From Timema cristinae (lineage: Eukaryota > Arthropoda > Insecta > Phasmatodea > Timematidae): a DNA stretch of 64,000 bases. Under the pieces are notes generated by a model. It did not search any database. It saw only the letters and a program-made list of their open reading frames with translations, and was not told where the DNA came from. Positions 46,941 through 58,842 of the stretch are shown piece by piece. Each line of letters starts with the position of its first letter. The first letter of the stretch is position 1. Made by a program: the position numbers and the translations under genes. Location of the stretch: assembly GCA_039000515.1 (NCBI GenBank), contig JBCFYV010003508.1, forward strand, positions 51,790,111 through 51,854,110. Direction: 5' to 3'.

Positions 46941-47724
46941 ATAGATTTTACAATTCTGTCTGTCTGTCTGTCCCTGGTCACAGATCAGAAAAGTTTTGAT
47001 GGATTTTGTTCAAACTTGATATATATACGTTACAAAGCTGACCTTGAGCCAGGTTTAGTCCTTGGACACTGGGGTGTGCTAGTTGCAGTCCTCAGTGATT
47101 ACAGCACCTACAAGTGAAACAAATCACTATCAAGCTGCTCGTTGTGGAGGCTACAAGATGGAGAGTTTCCAAGAATAGTTCAAGTACTAGACACCCCCCT
47201 TCATCCCCTTCAGTGGACCAACCTTGCCAGACAAGTAAAAATAAACAAGCCGGAGAAGCCACGAGATATGAACATAACATTTGGAATATATTGTGAGAGA
47301 TAACTTTTTAATTAATAATGTTCCTATCATGTTTATGATCATTCCTTATAAGAAACTCATTAACTAATCTAAATTACTAACATAGGTGAGTGCCCGAAAT
47401 AAACGTCATGCTAATCAAATCTAAATGGCAGGTAATGGGAAGGCCGTGTTTTTATGCCTACCTTGATGTAATTAAGATACCAGACATTCCCCACCCACTA
47501 TATCTTGATGCAAATGTGGATACATTTCCTATAATTACTACGTTCATAATCCTTTCTCTGATGGTGGTGTTAAATGAAAATTATGTGTACAGATTGTAAG
47601 AAACGTTGCAAAATATTAAACTAATCTCAAACAAACCTTAAATAAACACAGGCACTCAAAAGAACATCTATATTACGAGTTTTAACCTTTCCCTAGCCCA
47701 TAAAGCTAGCATGTCTTTAATACG
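46941..47724. other. Non-coding stretch
   Basis: A tctgtctgtctgtcc run and gttcaaacttgatatatata suggest a transposon fragment of unknown type at 46965-47100. Nothing else recognised. Confidence 0.4.
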
Positions 47725-47835
47725 TATCGGTGGGCACGCGGACCAAGTGTCATGATAATTAGGGCTGGTTTGCTGGTGATGAGAAGGTTGGGGTTTGAGC
47801 CCATGCTTGGTGTATTCAGGGTGGTTTAACCTTAA
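47725..47835 (+). mobile_element. SINE head fragment
   Basis: tgggcacgcggaccaagtgt and a B-box-like ggttggggtttgagcccatg; body lost. Confidence 0.45.
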
Positions 47836-48225
47836 TATTTGCAACCTTTTATTGAAGCTATATCTTTTGAATTAAAACATATTTTGACCAAACTTTATAA
47901 ACTTTTTCAGTATATCTACTATTCACATTCCAAAGAGAGTGAAATTCAAAAGCCCAAACTTAAGAAAATGCAATTGCATCTTATTAATGGACAACAGGCT
48001 GGATCTAAAAATGATCATAGCACCCAATTTGATTAGCCTGTATCTAATAGCATTTATTCGCTTATTGTAAAATATTGGCTTCAATACCCAACATTTATTA
48101 TAAATAAAATAATATACACTGATCTGTAAATATTTCCCAATGATTACACACCTCATCCGAAGTTGTCATATTCAGTATTATAACAATTAAATTTATCAGT
48201 CGTTTACTTACAACTTTTGTCAGTG

Positions 48226-49161
48226 AACTTAGACCTCCAATGCACCCTGTCCTCTGCCTCCTCCTTCAGTTCCCAGAATGTTCTTCTTTCTTAAGTCATC
48301 CAATATTTGAATCCTCTCCTTCCTAAGCTCCTCTTCTCCTTCTTATGACGTCGTACAGAAGACACTCCGTTCTCTTCTTACCGAAGAATCACATCCAAAT
48401 ATCTCTTCTGACCCACGATCTTCTCAGAAGATTTGTCCCTGCGTCCACCTGATCTTCTCACCCACTCTTCTCAGACTAGTTCATTGTCCCCCTGTCTGTC
48501 CACCTGATCTTTCACCCACTCTTCTCAGGACTAGTTCATTTGTCCCTCTGTCTGTCCACCTGATCTTCTCACCCACTCTTCTCATGACTTGTTCACTTGT
48601 CCCCCTGTCTGTCCACCTGATCTTCTCACCCACTCTTCTCAGGACTTGTTCATTTGTCCCCCTGTCTGTCCCACCTGATCTTCTCGAGTCTTCTCCAGCT
48701 CACATTTCAAAGATCTCCAAGTATTTATTTACCATCTTCCTGAGAGTCTAAGTCTCTGCTCCATACAGCGCGATGCTCCAAATGTTGTATCTCATCAGTT
48801 TCTTCCTCAGTTCCAAATTCAACTTGCTGGTCAGCAGGAACCTTTCTTTGTTGAAAGGTTCCTTGGCCATGTAAATCCTCGACCTAATTTCCTTGGTGCA
48901 ATAAGCATCCTTTGTCAGCAGATTTCCCAGGTACTTGAAATTCTCAATGCTTTTAAACTCTTGGTTTCCAATTTTGATTCTCAATGGGTCCTCATTGTTT
49001 GAAATCCCCACCAGTTTTGACTCCTCAAAGTTGACCCCCACGCCATATATTCTCCACCAGCCAGTACATTTTGTCCTACAACTTTTCTTGTCAAACTCTC
49101 CCCAGATTTTCATACCAAACAAAACTAACAAAATGATTTTTGAAAAGTTAGATATTTTCAA
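48226..49161 (-). pseudogene. LINE reverse-transcriptase ORF remnant with 57-bp array, third locus
   Basis: The minus strand carries the same LINE family as 3190-5710 but extends further upstream. It has VNFEESKLVGIS, LRIKIGNQEFKSIENFKYLG, CTKEIRSRI, LLTSKLNLELRKKLM and WSIALYGAET, then the EMW block, about five 57-bp units and a decayed tail at 48226-48410. The open frame at 48748-49161 begins outside the homology. Frameshifts and single-base losses interrupt the array part. Confidence 0.75.
48414..48687 (-). repeat. 57-bp minisatellite, about 5 units, third locus
   Basis: Same unit as 3385-5493, read on the minus strand, with more divergence between units (tcatgacttgttcacttg, tccctgcgtccacctgat). 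Confidence 0.85.
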
Positions 49162-51244
49162 TAACCAATTATTATTAGACTACCCTTAAATGTATTTTAA
49201 ATCAAAAAACATGTCTATAGTGTTAGTTTTAATGTCAGACATAGATATATATTTAAAACAAAATCGTTAAAGCAACTTCCAAATATTTTAATTCTATAAA
49301 TTCTCTCATCAATAAACAATTCATAACTTAATGGATAAAGTAAAAGATTTAAAAAAATATTTTTAGGAATAAAATATAGCATCTAAATATTAAGTTTAAG
49401 CAAATACTATAAAACCGTTTCGGATCTAGGTCCAGAGAAAGACAGACGGACGCACAGACACACATAAGGACAAAAGAATTGTAAAATTTATATCTTTGGG
49501 TTCGGGGCTCATAAAACGTAAAGATTCTTAGTAATCTTGTGTTTGAAAATTTGGCATGATTAATTACTTCCTCCTATGATAAAGTAACAGTGAAAATGTT
49601 AACAACTGTATTATTAATAAAATATCATTTCAACAAATATAAATGTAACCATAGTTTCAGATGATTTTACTACAGTAAAAAAAATAATTAAATTTTGCAG
49701 AGCTTCCAATACATTTTTTCAGTGCTGACCCGACTTTTGACATAAATGTCTGATTTCCAATCCCACTCGCAGCCAATCTCAAACTTTACATCCTGTCACA
49801 GATGTAAAAGTGAGAGTGTGGGGAAGAAAGAGTATAAATCTGGTCACTCATGGAGAGAGCCTTTATGACAGAAGTTGTATATACACATTTTGAATCCAGA
49901 ACACGTGCAAGAATGAGAAAACGGTGCTAAAAACTAGAAGAGGTGACACACCACCTTGAGAAGAGTTCCCGTGATAGGTGTATATCACATGGCTTTTCTG
50001 GCACTCAAATAAATAACATTGCACTGCTATTTGATCTGTTTCGACTCTCGACTGAATACAGACTGAAGGTGCGAAGAAAAAAGAGTTTTTAATATGCAAT
50101 AGAAACTTCCTAGAGCATTCTGGAAAGGTGTCGAAGCAAACAATCGTATCTGAAAGCGCGGTGAAGTAATCACAAAGACGGGGTTAACTGGCACTCTCTA
50201 GACTCTCTATCTGGTTTCACCACGTGCAATCTGTAAACACAGTTCATGGACGCACAAACTCACAGTTTTGATATCGTGTCACATTTTAATTATTTTAATT
50301 TCCAATCTATTCTCGGAGCACACTTCGGGAACCGATGGTCTAGGAAAGGAATATCGTCTGCTTAGCAGTAACAGAACAATTTAAATAATACACTTTTGGT
50401 AACATAATGCGTTATCAAACCATGATTCTCATAAAAATTAATATGTTTGTAAAACATTATTTAGTCATCTTTTCCCCAATATGTTTATGTAACAATGTCT
50501 ATAACTTGGTTTCACTTATCTTACGATCGTGCTTATATTAATCTACTGAAACTACTGATTATTCGTCCGTGAGGATTTGTTGTGCTGACCACATGACACC
50601 TTCTATTCACAAATGTTGGCATTATAGTCGTGAACAGCGGCGGACGCTTGGTTGGTACAACTCAATTTAAGACTTACACCGTGGAATTTACCTTGCAGTT
50701 GAGGTAATAATCGGTGCGGAGATTTTATATAATTTTTATATGTTTCGGGGTTGACTGAGCTGGGAATTGATGGATGGTAACAATTTGATGTAGAAATGTT
50801 TTTTTAAAATTTCATTTAGCTTAAAGTCCGGACGGGGAGTAAGAGGCTTAAAACCAAACACTTCTGTTAGAATAGCACCCAATACTGGAGCACAGTCGGT
50901 CTAGAATATAATCCCGTGGAATAATGTTGGCGTCGATCTGCATTTCCTGATTTTTATTTCCTTTGGGACGTTTTTTGATACATTCAGATAAGCTGACAGA
51001 GCAGAGCCATGGACACAAATCGCACTACTATTGTTATGGAAAATATAAAAATAGCAAGGAACAGACTCAACCCAAAATACAAGATTGCGCAGGTCGGAGA
51101 AACCCCGAGTCTGTAAATATTTATTTGGTTTTTATTTATTTTCTACTAAGATATCATCAAAGTAGGATATTTTATTTGTGACTATTTTTATAGCAATAAA
51201 TATTAAACTTTTTTATTTATTTATTAAAATCCATAATTCACTTC
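49162..51244. other. AT-rich stretch
   Basis: Nothing recognised. Short ORFs are not supported by any motif. Confidence 0.5.
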
Positions 51245-51485
51245 AGTGGCCGCATGGTCTAAGGCTCTAATCTTGTAGTAGACTAAACAGCCGATTACAG
51301 GAAGATCGAGGTTCGAATCTCAGTTGGGTGTACTGAGGATGGTTTTTCCAAGAGGGTTTTCAAATCTACATCCCGCAAATGGTGGGTACACTTCCTCTAA
51401 CTATTCTTTTTACCCGCAAATCCATTTAGCGTAATTAGTACATAAGTGATTAGCCCGAATGATAGTAAGACACAGTGATGAAAAA
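51245..51485 (+). mobile_element. tRNA-derived SINE, near full length
   Basis: A-box-like tggccgcatggtctaaggct and B-box gatcgaggttcgaatctcag, then the body atcccgcaaatggtgggtac and ttagcgtaattagtacataa. The tail is gattagcccgaatgatagta. This tail is the closest single-copy match here to the gattagtaagaag type of 42-bp unit. Confidence 0.75.
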
Positions 51486-51655
51486 AATTAAAATTAAAAA
51501 CTATATTTAAACCTTTTTTTTTAACTTTTTCTAAAGTAAGCAAATAATTTTTTGAATCGAGAATTTTCATGAACTTTTTATCACTCTGACAGTTTTTCTT
51601 ATATGTCACAATAGTGCCAAACATAACATTTATTTTCTGTCATAACCCTGAGCAA

Positions 51656-52168
51656 TGTTGGAAAGTTTGTTTTGATTTAAATGACTTTCTTGGACGTACG
51701 TGCTTAAAAGTGCTGGCTTGGTGAATATGATGTAACGAATTAGAAACATTAAAGGGGAATGCTGACTACTCATAACAATATTTGTTCTAGTTGGACAGAA
51801 ATGGGTCAGAGCGGAATATAAAAGTATTTTATTTATTGACATCGGGGCTGTCACATTTTCATCAATATCGGAGGCAGATAAGTTGCCCAAAGCCAGACCA
51901 TAGCAGGTGACAACGTCAGGCCATCAGTAGTACTTGTACTTGGAGGGCAATCGTCAAGCCCAGGGGCCCGAGATTGAGTTCTGTAGGGGGTCACGAGCCA
52001 TGCCAGTCATTCCATCAGTTTACGTTTTCACGAGTTCTTCCACGAGCGTGAACGTCCAATCTCTTTTATTTCTTTTATATTTCATTTTACATCACATATT
52101 GTATTAGCTCTTAGTACTTCTATTAAACCAAAATTTGCAACTCTACGTATTATTTCGAACCCACACAA
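51656..52168 (+). repeat. 5' LTR of the decayed element
   Basis: Boundaries are inferred from similarity to 54742-55199. The right edge is a guess at an ACA end near 52168. The primer-binding site was not identified with confidence. Confidence 0.45.
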
Positions 52169-52317
52169 CTACCTTGCCTGAAACCTACCCCCCTCCCCAC
52201 CCGCAAGCTATCCTGACAGAGCCAGCCCACTTGATGGGGGGTCGCGACAATAGGTGACCAAAGTGGAATTTTAGGATTTAACACGAAAATAAAGAGAGAC
52301 GGTTTTGATGGGCAACA

Positions 52318-52710
52318 ATGACCCGGGCACGCTTGGTGAGACGTGGACGCAACATCCAAGATCCAAAGGAGGAGGTCCAAGCCAGCGGCAGTGCTCCACC
52401 AGTTGCAGAGGATAACAGTGGAGAACTACAAGGTAGGAATTCTTAGATACAATTACCACGGCTTTAGATGAAGATATGGGGGTAAAGGTCAACCTGCACA
52501 CTGCTATTGAGCAATTAGCAAGGGAGCTGGAGAAGGTTAAGACAGAACATTATAATTTGAAAGCTGTCCAGATGAATAGGAGTGATAGTGAACCAATGCC
52601 ACCGGTTAGGAATTTTTCACATATGCTGACTACCCCAGCGTTCCATGATAGACCAGAATATAATATTTCGGTGTTTTTTGAAATACATGTCCATCCTCTG
52701 TAATATCAAA
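52318..52710 (+). pseudogene. gag-like fragment
   Basis: An ATG at 52318 opens a short basic frame. After a stop, a second frame (52476-52703) has a coiled-coil-like LARELEKVKTEHYNLK. Position right after the 5' LTR, rather than strong similarity, suggests gag. Broken by stops. Confidence 0.35.
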
Positions 52711-53339
52711 TGGGACAGATTGCTTCATGGACAGGATCAAGAAAATTAAAATTGAAGTGTTTGTAGTGCTATCTTTCTCTCAGAGAAGAGAGAAAAATAA
52801 ATCAAGCTCAGAAGAAAAATCGACTACAAGTGATTCTCGCCACTAGGATGAGTCATGTAGGAATGTGATGACCAGTCGAAAGGGGAGGATGGGCATGAAA
52901 GTAATTTTTGTTGCTTTGTATCAAATAAGATCCAATTGTGTATTGTTATTTTGTTATTGTTGTTATAAAATATTAATTATGATTTTTGAGAGAATAATTT
53001 TAGTGGTTATGTTGGGAAGATTCTGGGTTCAACCCAACATGAATCAATTTACCTTCAAACGTCAGATGCAGGGGTAGCATTTGAATATGTGAGAGAATAG
53101 CTACCAAATAGTTTTGGATTTTGGCATAAAACCTCTATTGGGAGAGCACGAACAGTTAAGAGATTCAACAGGGATTTTTCAAAAATTAGGAGCAGGGCTA
53201 TTTTTTGAGAATAAAGGGAACTATACTTGAACGATTCTTGATCTTAACTTCCGGAATTCTTGAGATCAGTTAAGATAAGTTTTTTTTATAAATCTAGTAC
53301 GAAACTAGGTAGCCTAACTAATTTGGTACCTACTACAGA

Positions 53340-54580
53340 TTCCCGCTGCTCGATTTAGGTTGTTAGATCTAGGTGGAAAGATCTTAAAGAATCTGTTCGG
53401 AACTTTGGATGGAAAGGATATGACTGTTACATGAAAGATTAGATCCATTATATCAGGAACAAGATGGATTATTGGTAGATCATGAGATCCAATTAGTACT
53501 TATGAAAGGAATACAGGTAAGAATAGTAAATAACACTAAATTTCTTACTAGATTAGCGAGATACTATATTATATGTACAGTATAATTTCAGCAGGGAATC
53601 CTCACTAAAAGGGATCCATGTCCTTACCTTACATGTAAATTTAACGGGTTATTATTGAGAGTGTTGGAAGGAATAATAAACGTTCACTTAGAGTTGAGCA
53701 GTTTCCGTTTTGCTTTGGAAACCAATTCAAAAACTCAGTTGAGTAGTATGCTTCTTGAACCAGAGTTATTTTCAAAAATACTAACAGTAATAAGCGAGAA
53801 CATGCAACCCCCACTGTCAATGATACACCCGGTATAGCCAGTGAGCTTACATGCTTATTACAGAATGAGCTATGCTAATAGCATTTTAATAAGGTAAAAT
53901 TTGCTGTTAATCGTTACTATACCTTTGTTAACGCGAGAAAGAAATCTTAATCAATAAAATTCATACCATTACAGTATCTTTGTATCAATCAGGAACCTAT
54001 TTGGTGGTTGGTCTCGATGAAGTATTTTTAATCAGTAAAAAGCGGAGGTATTTTAGATCATGCCTATAGTTGACAACAGTTGTGTAAAAGAAGAGTAAGT
54101 ATTTTAAAATAATAAAGTCTGACTGTACCAGAGGACACTGAGGTTACCTTTAAATGTAGAGAGAGCGCACACTCCTCCCTCCTGTAACTAAAATTTTAAC
54201 CCATACGGGGAGAATTTTAAATGTTCCTGATTGTGATCTAATAGGATTTATTACAATTTCTTGCCATTCATCAAGGAACGTTGAAATTTAAGTGTCAGTG
54301 GAATACTATGAGATTTCCCGAGATAAAAAACGTAATTTGGCGAGAGTTTCATTTTTTCTCATTTAGATGTTTGAACATACTTACAGGAGGAGCTTGACAG
54401 TTATGTAATTCCTGGTGGTTCAACAGTAGACTTTGATAAACTAATAAGTCAAGCCAAGGCACGAATTGAAGAGAGGCATTTTAATAAGTTACTTGTTTGT
54501 AGTTATGTAATTTACAGCACGGTGATTTTGTATAGTGTTATTGTAACCTCATTTTATGTATTCAGAAAGGTAAACAAACA
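53340..54580 (+). pseudogene. env-like region (errantivirus-type fusion protein remnant)
   Basis: Frames on the plus strand recall the membrane-fusion envelope protein of gypsy/errantivirus elements. A LDLGGKILKNLFGTLDGKD block lies at about 53360-53420. The helical EGIINVHLELSSFRFAL and LEPELFSKILTVI segments lie at about 53660-53800. A hydrophobic stretch suitable as a membrane anchor is at about 54490-54570. Many stops and shifts are present, and no intact protein is possible. It sits just before the 3' LTR, where env is expected. Confidence 0.5.
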
Positions 54581-54741
54581 TTGAATTGGCAAAAGTGCCG
54601 ATTTAGCGGAGTTATCCTTGTTCATTTGACGATACCACTAAGTTTAGTTCAAAATATGACAGTAGATGTGTCATGAAATTACAGGGTAATTGTAATAGCC
54701 CTGCCCTAGATTGGAATATTTGTTTGGAACTGATCTAACAG

Positions 54742-55199
54742 TGTTGAAACAAATCAAGTGAAAGAACTTGTCTAGCTTACGTGTTGTGATGAGTTGGTAA
54801 ACATTAGGAAGAACGCTGACAACTCACAACAACTTGTCCCCGTTGTGCTCAGAAACTGGGCCGATTTGCAGTATAAAGGGTTCTGTTTTAGACCTATCGA
54901 GATCTACTCAGAGGGATCACTCTGACCGTATCGGGGCAACGCGGATTATAATATCGAGTACTTGTGAGAGGGTAACCTTCGCGCACAGGGGAATAGGGTT
55001 AAAATCTTTAGGGGTGCCAGTCGAGCCAGTAGTTAAGTATACCTCGCTAAGCCAGTTCTCTCACAAACAATCTCCTACGTCAAAGTCCTTATATATTTTT
55101 GGAACTTATTTTTAATATCACATTTTTGTAGTAGCTCGTAGTTCTATCAATAAACCCTAAAAACCAAAGCCTTATACTGTAATGGCGCTCTGGTTAACA
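54742..55199 (+). repeat. 3' LTR of the decayed element
   Basis: Starts TGTTGAAAC and ends near ggttaaca; contains a TATA-like gcagtataaaggg and an aataaa near 55150. Boundaries inferred. Confidence 0.45.
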
Positions 55200-55344
55200 C
55201 TAGAGACGCCGATTACGTAAACAAGGTAAATAAACACAAAAGGAGATAACTTGAAAGAAGAAGATAAAAATGCATGTTGACAAATAAGTTTAATGTAACA
55301 AAGGCTGAGTATTATTGTTATTACTATGATAATATCGTGACTTT

Positions 55345-55395
55345 AGCGTTAGTGCGTATAGCCCGAATGGGTAGTAAGATATGGTGCTATTAATG
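55345..55395 (+). mobile_element. SINE 3' tail fragment
   Basis: gtatagcccgaatgggtagt followed by aagatatggtgct. It matches the core of the 42-bp minisatellite unit and is useful as the single-copy comparison. Confidence 0.65.
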
Positions 55396-55584
55396 ATAAT
55401 GATATACAGTGGGTAATATATAAACTAAATAAAAATGTCACCATTTATTGTAAATAGTTATTTCCTTGGGTAACTCAAAAAAATTGTACTTAGACAGGAA
55501 TTGGAGCCCTTGTCCTTTGACTTGGGAAGACATTCTAATAAAACACAGAGATTGCGGCTCGAAACTCCCCACTACTCCTTAGAG

Positions 55585-56357
55585 CAGAGGTGGGCAAATT
55601 TTCTCCCTGAGGACCACATGGACATCTGTGAGGTCTCTATCTGGCCGCATGTAACAAACGTCTAAATTAACTAAATAATGAACTTGATTTTCACGCAAAA
55701 TTGCATATATTAGTCATATAACCATATAGCTTTGATACAAAAAAAGTAGCAAATAAAATCTAATGTCATAACAAATAAAACTAAATATGTTATGTACTCA
55801 TGTTAATACTTTGCCTACCAAATGTTGATTAATAACTACTCAAATTGCCGTCGTTAATGGAATTTATGCAACCGTCAAAAATCCTGCACGAGTTTGTTGA
55901 AGTCAGGATTCAGCTTGTTCGTCCTAATTCGCAAAACACTTTGTAGATTTGAGTATGTTAAGAGAGACCTGTTCTTTGCTTTGTTAATGTTCACGCATGA
56001 GAAAGTCTGTTCACAAATATAGGTAGAAGCAAATAACACAAACCTCTTTCTGGCAAACGTTTTCAAATTACCAAACTTTGCTCTACAAGTGATGCATACA
56101 ATTCAGTTAGTTTCATATTCTTAAAAGTCTCCTTCAGAGCATTGTCTGCTTGATGATTGATTAAATCAAACTGGAACTCATTTGATTTGCTCTTACACAT
56201 GGAACATTATAATCGAGCTTGCTCACTTGTTCAAATGTCTAAAGACATGCACTGATTATATCTATTTAATTTGACATTTTTGTTAGTAAAATCACAACAA
56301 TTTTACAATTGCGTGCGGCCCTCAAGCGGCCCGTGGGCCTTAGTTTATAAACCGCTG
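55585..56357 (-). mobile_element. hAT element with transposase remnant and 8-bp target duplication
   Basis: 773 bp. The left end is cagaggtgggcaaattttct; the right end, inverted, is cagcggtttataaactaagg. It is flanked by perfect 8-bp repeats ccttagag (55577-55584 and 56358-56365). CAG ends with an 8-bp duplication are diagnostic of hAT. It is far too short for a full transposase and is internally deleted. Confidence 0.9.
55875..56066 (-). pseudogene. hAT transposase C-terminus (GTF2IRD2/EPM2AIP1-like)
   Basis: 63 codons containing FASTYICEQTFSCVNINKAK, RSLLTYSNLQSVLRI and LNPDFNKLV. This is the conserved C-terminal dimerisation motif (STY-CEQ-FS...L-LR) of this hAT transposase group. Only the tail of the protein remains; it lies inside the TIR-bounded element 55585-56357, in the minus orientation. 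Confidence 0.8.
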
Positions 56358-56365
56358 CCTTAGAG

Positions 56366-57079
56366 AGCATCATCATGATAGCTTTTCTTTGGTTTTGTAG
56401 TAAGCAACAAAATTGAAAGGATTAGGGGTGGTGGTGGCAGCCTGGAGTAATGACACTTCGAAAGGGGAAGGGAGAGTATTAGAGGGGAGAGAGGGGTTGG
56501 TGTTGTTACTGCCCTAGCTACAGCAGCGCAGCTCCGGTGAGGTGTTAGCACATGGTACTACTTGGAGTAGAGATTTGCCAAACCTCGAGATGTCCATCCG
56601 AATCTTAATATTTTATGAATAGCACGGCTCCTGAGCGAATCATGTTAGCCGCGTGCTAAACCACGCCAAACCTAGTTATCACTGGTTCTTTAAGCTTCAG
56701 TACAAACATAGAGTCTAGCTTCTTTCACATGGTGATATCAACTGAAGTTGTTGAATACCTGTCAAGGGCATCCTGGAATTTAATGACAACTTTTTCTCTT
56801 CATTTAAAAGTTTGTTACCTTATGTCTCTCTGCTCATGACAGAGCCACTTGCCATCTTTGCCGGTAAAAGGAGTGCATATATTGTTAGGTCATTGAAGGA
56901 AAAGTGTTTCAGACGGTCTATTCATGTAGCAGTGTATGTATTTTATTTTTTATATGTACAACAGTGAGTTTCTGCAATTTAACCAAAATTATAACACAGG
57001 ATACTAATATTTTGAAAAATTTATTGTGGTTTTTGAAAATATATTCACTCCATATACCTTTCTCTCAATATTGTTTGAA
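56366..57079. other. Non-coding stretch
   Basis: Nothing recognised. Confidence 0.5.
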
Positions 57080-57335
57080 CTGATTTATTTACTTTCCTAC
57101 TCTATGGCACTAGAAACTCGAAAGTTCATCGTAGCACATATAATGTACGCCACCTTGCCCTATATTGAGCTAGTTCTATCCAGTCCACCTCATTACACGA
57201 TGTATATTCCAGGTCCATTCTAATGTTACCCTCCCATCTATATCTGGGTCTCTTCCCACTGGGTTTACCAGTCAGTACCTGGACAAGGTTCTAGATTATT
57301 CTATTAGCACTGCTTGTTGTTCCCACCATAGCCTG
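57080..57335 (-). pseudogene. LINE ORF C-terminal remnant
   Basis: Minus-strand translation shows the LINE ORF end: GKPSGKRPRYRWEGNIRMDL, then DWIELAQYRARWRTL and VMNFRVSS. The arrangement is that of the insect LINE C-terminal block also seen at 8880-9330. The 40-bp tandem repeat lies immediately to its upstream side. Confidence 0.7.
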
Positions 57336-57336
57336 T

Positions 57337-57533
57337 TAGATTGTATTACACTAACAATGTCTACAGACGTAGTAAGTAGATTGTAATGCACTAACAATGT
57401 CTACAGACGTAGTAAGTAGATTGTAATGCACTAACAATGTCTACAGACATAGTAAGTAGATTGTAATGCACTAACAATGTCTACAGACATAGCCTGTTAG
57501 ATTGTAATGCACTAACAATGTCTACAGACGTAG
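57337..57533 (+). repeat. 40-bp minisatellite, about 5 units
   Basis: The unit is tagattgtaatgcactaaca plus atgtctacagacgtagtaag. The first and last units share the variant catagcctgttagattgta on their left side. Confidence 0.92.
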
Positions 57534-57611
57534 AAGTTTTCACAAAGCCACAAGTTCTACGTTCTCAAGCTACGAAGCAGGAGAAGGCGATATAGCAAGG
57601 AGATATGGTAC

Positions 57612-57765
57612 CTGTACTTGGATAGTGGTGCTTTCGAATGCATTGTACAGCATTGGGAGCACCTCTGATCGTATATCGTCCCTCGGCGTCTTCTCCAGTA
57701 TCACGTGCAAGTTCTCCAGCAGCGTCACTGTCGCCTGGATAGACTTGGGAATGGAGAACACATTC
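57612..57765 (-). CDS. SCYL2: SCYL2-type HEAT-repeat exon, upstream exon
   Basis: Minus-strand exon of 154 bp between the acceptor ttgtatgtttacag and the donor gtacca. After one base completing the previous codon it encodes 51 residues, including FSIPKSIQATVTLLENLHVI and SEVLPMLYNAFESTTIQVQ, the HEAT helices that come just before the next exon in SCYL2. It ends in phase 0, matching the phase-0 start of 35726-35971. No duplicate was found in the window. The exon before it must lie to the right of the window. Confidence 0.8.
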
Positions 57766-58842
57766 CTGTAAACATACAACACTTGCATTCACACTCATGA
57801 GCACGATTCATATCCACCACAAAAATTACAATCTAATACTTTTATTTAACCAGTACATTTATATTAAAAACTATATTTTGTGAAACATATATTTAAAAAA
57901 GAAAAAAACACACACACATGCCATGCAAGCTTTAATTTTATATACTTGAAAGTTAATACATTATTTAACCTCATTTCTTGAAGATATTAATAAATAGATT
58001 TGTTGGTTCAAATTTGTATGGATTTCTTTATCTATTTTTGTAATTGATTTGTTTATCTACTTATTTGTAAAATTGTTTAGTAAAAATATATTAAAATAGC
58101 TGACATTGAAAACTATGCTAAAATGAAATAATTAAAAAAATATTTTAAGCTATAATATAAATGTATAGAATAATAAAATGTATTTTAATCACAGTTATTG
58201 CTGGACACAATTTCAATCAAAAATATAATTGGAGTAAAAATTAGTTGTAAAGTTATAAACACAAAACGCCCGATTACTCATTTAACCCGTAATTGGCAGG
58301 AAACCACGTACATACAAAACGTGCTATATTCCTACTATGTTTTTATTCATTTTCTTAGTGTACCAACTTTATAAAAACACACTACCCAGACTGCCGGATA
58401 CGAAATGTTGGTACAATGAAGAAAGGAACTGTTTTTGACAACCAAAAAGTTTGACTTTACTTCTGTTGTTGTTCTAGTTTGTTGGCAAACTTGAGGAATT
58501 GTGCTTTCACTTAATAGCTAGAAGGGTTGAAAAAAGTTTGCATTGTATTTTAATACTGAAGTAAAACGTAAAACATGTTTATTTCACTTTGCGGAGCTTG
58601 AAGATGTTTAAAGATGTACATGACAAAACCAAGATTTTAACAAAGGTTTCCAGCGTCGTCAGCGTTTCTTAATTGTTTTAACTAGACGCACTTTGACCAA
58701 TAGTCACCCCTCCACCCTATCAACCCCATGAAAGTTGACAAAATATCTGCTTAATTCATGATTCAAACAAAACAAGAAAATATGATTTTTTAAAAACTTG
58801 ACATCATTATAATGTTTAAGTACATTTTCAAAAATAGTTTGT
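57766..58842. other. AT-rich intron sequence
   Basis: Nothing recognised. Confidence 0.6.

Larger units (their letters stand above)
51656..55199 (+). mobile_element. Decayed LTR retroelement, errantivirus-like
   Basis: Two diverged direct repeats flank an internal region. Both begin TGTTG and share, in order, a cttacgtg/cgtacgtg motif, gctgac-actca, a TATA-like block (gcagtataaag, gcggaatataaaag) and tattagctcttagta / tagtagctcgtagtt near the end. Inside are a gag-like fragment (52318-52710) and an env-like region (53340-54580). No pol could be found in the roughly 0.6 kb between them, so most of the element is deleted. The LTR similarity is moderate, so the insertion is old. Boundaries are approximate. 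Confidence 0.55.

Noticed and set aside
46836..47117. 93-codon plus-strand ORF
   Set aside because: It begins inside the 107-bp inverted-repeat element and continues through a tctg-repeat transposon-like piece; no protein similarity recognised.
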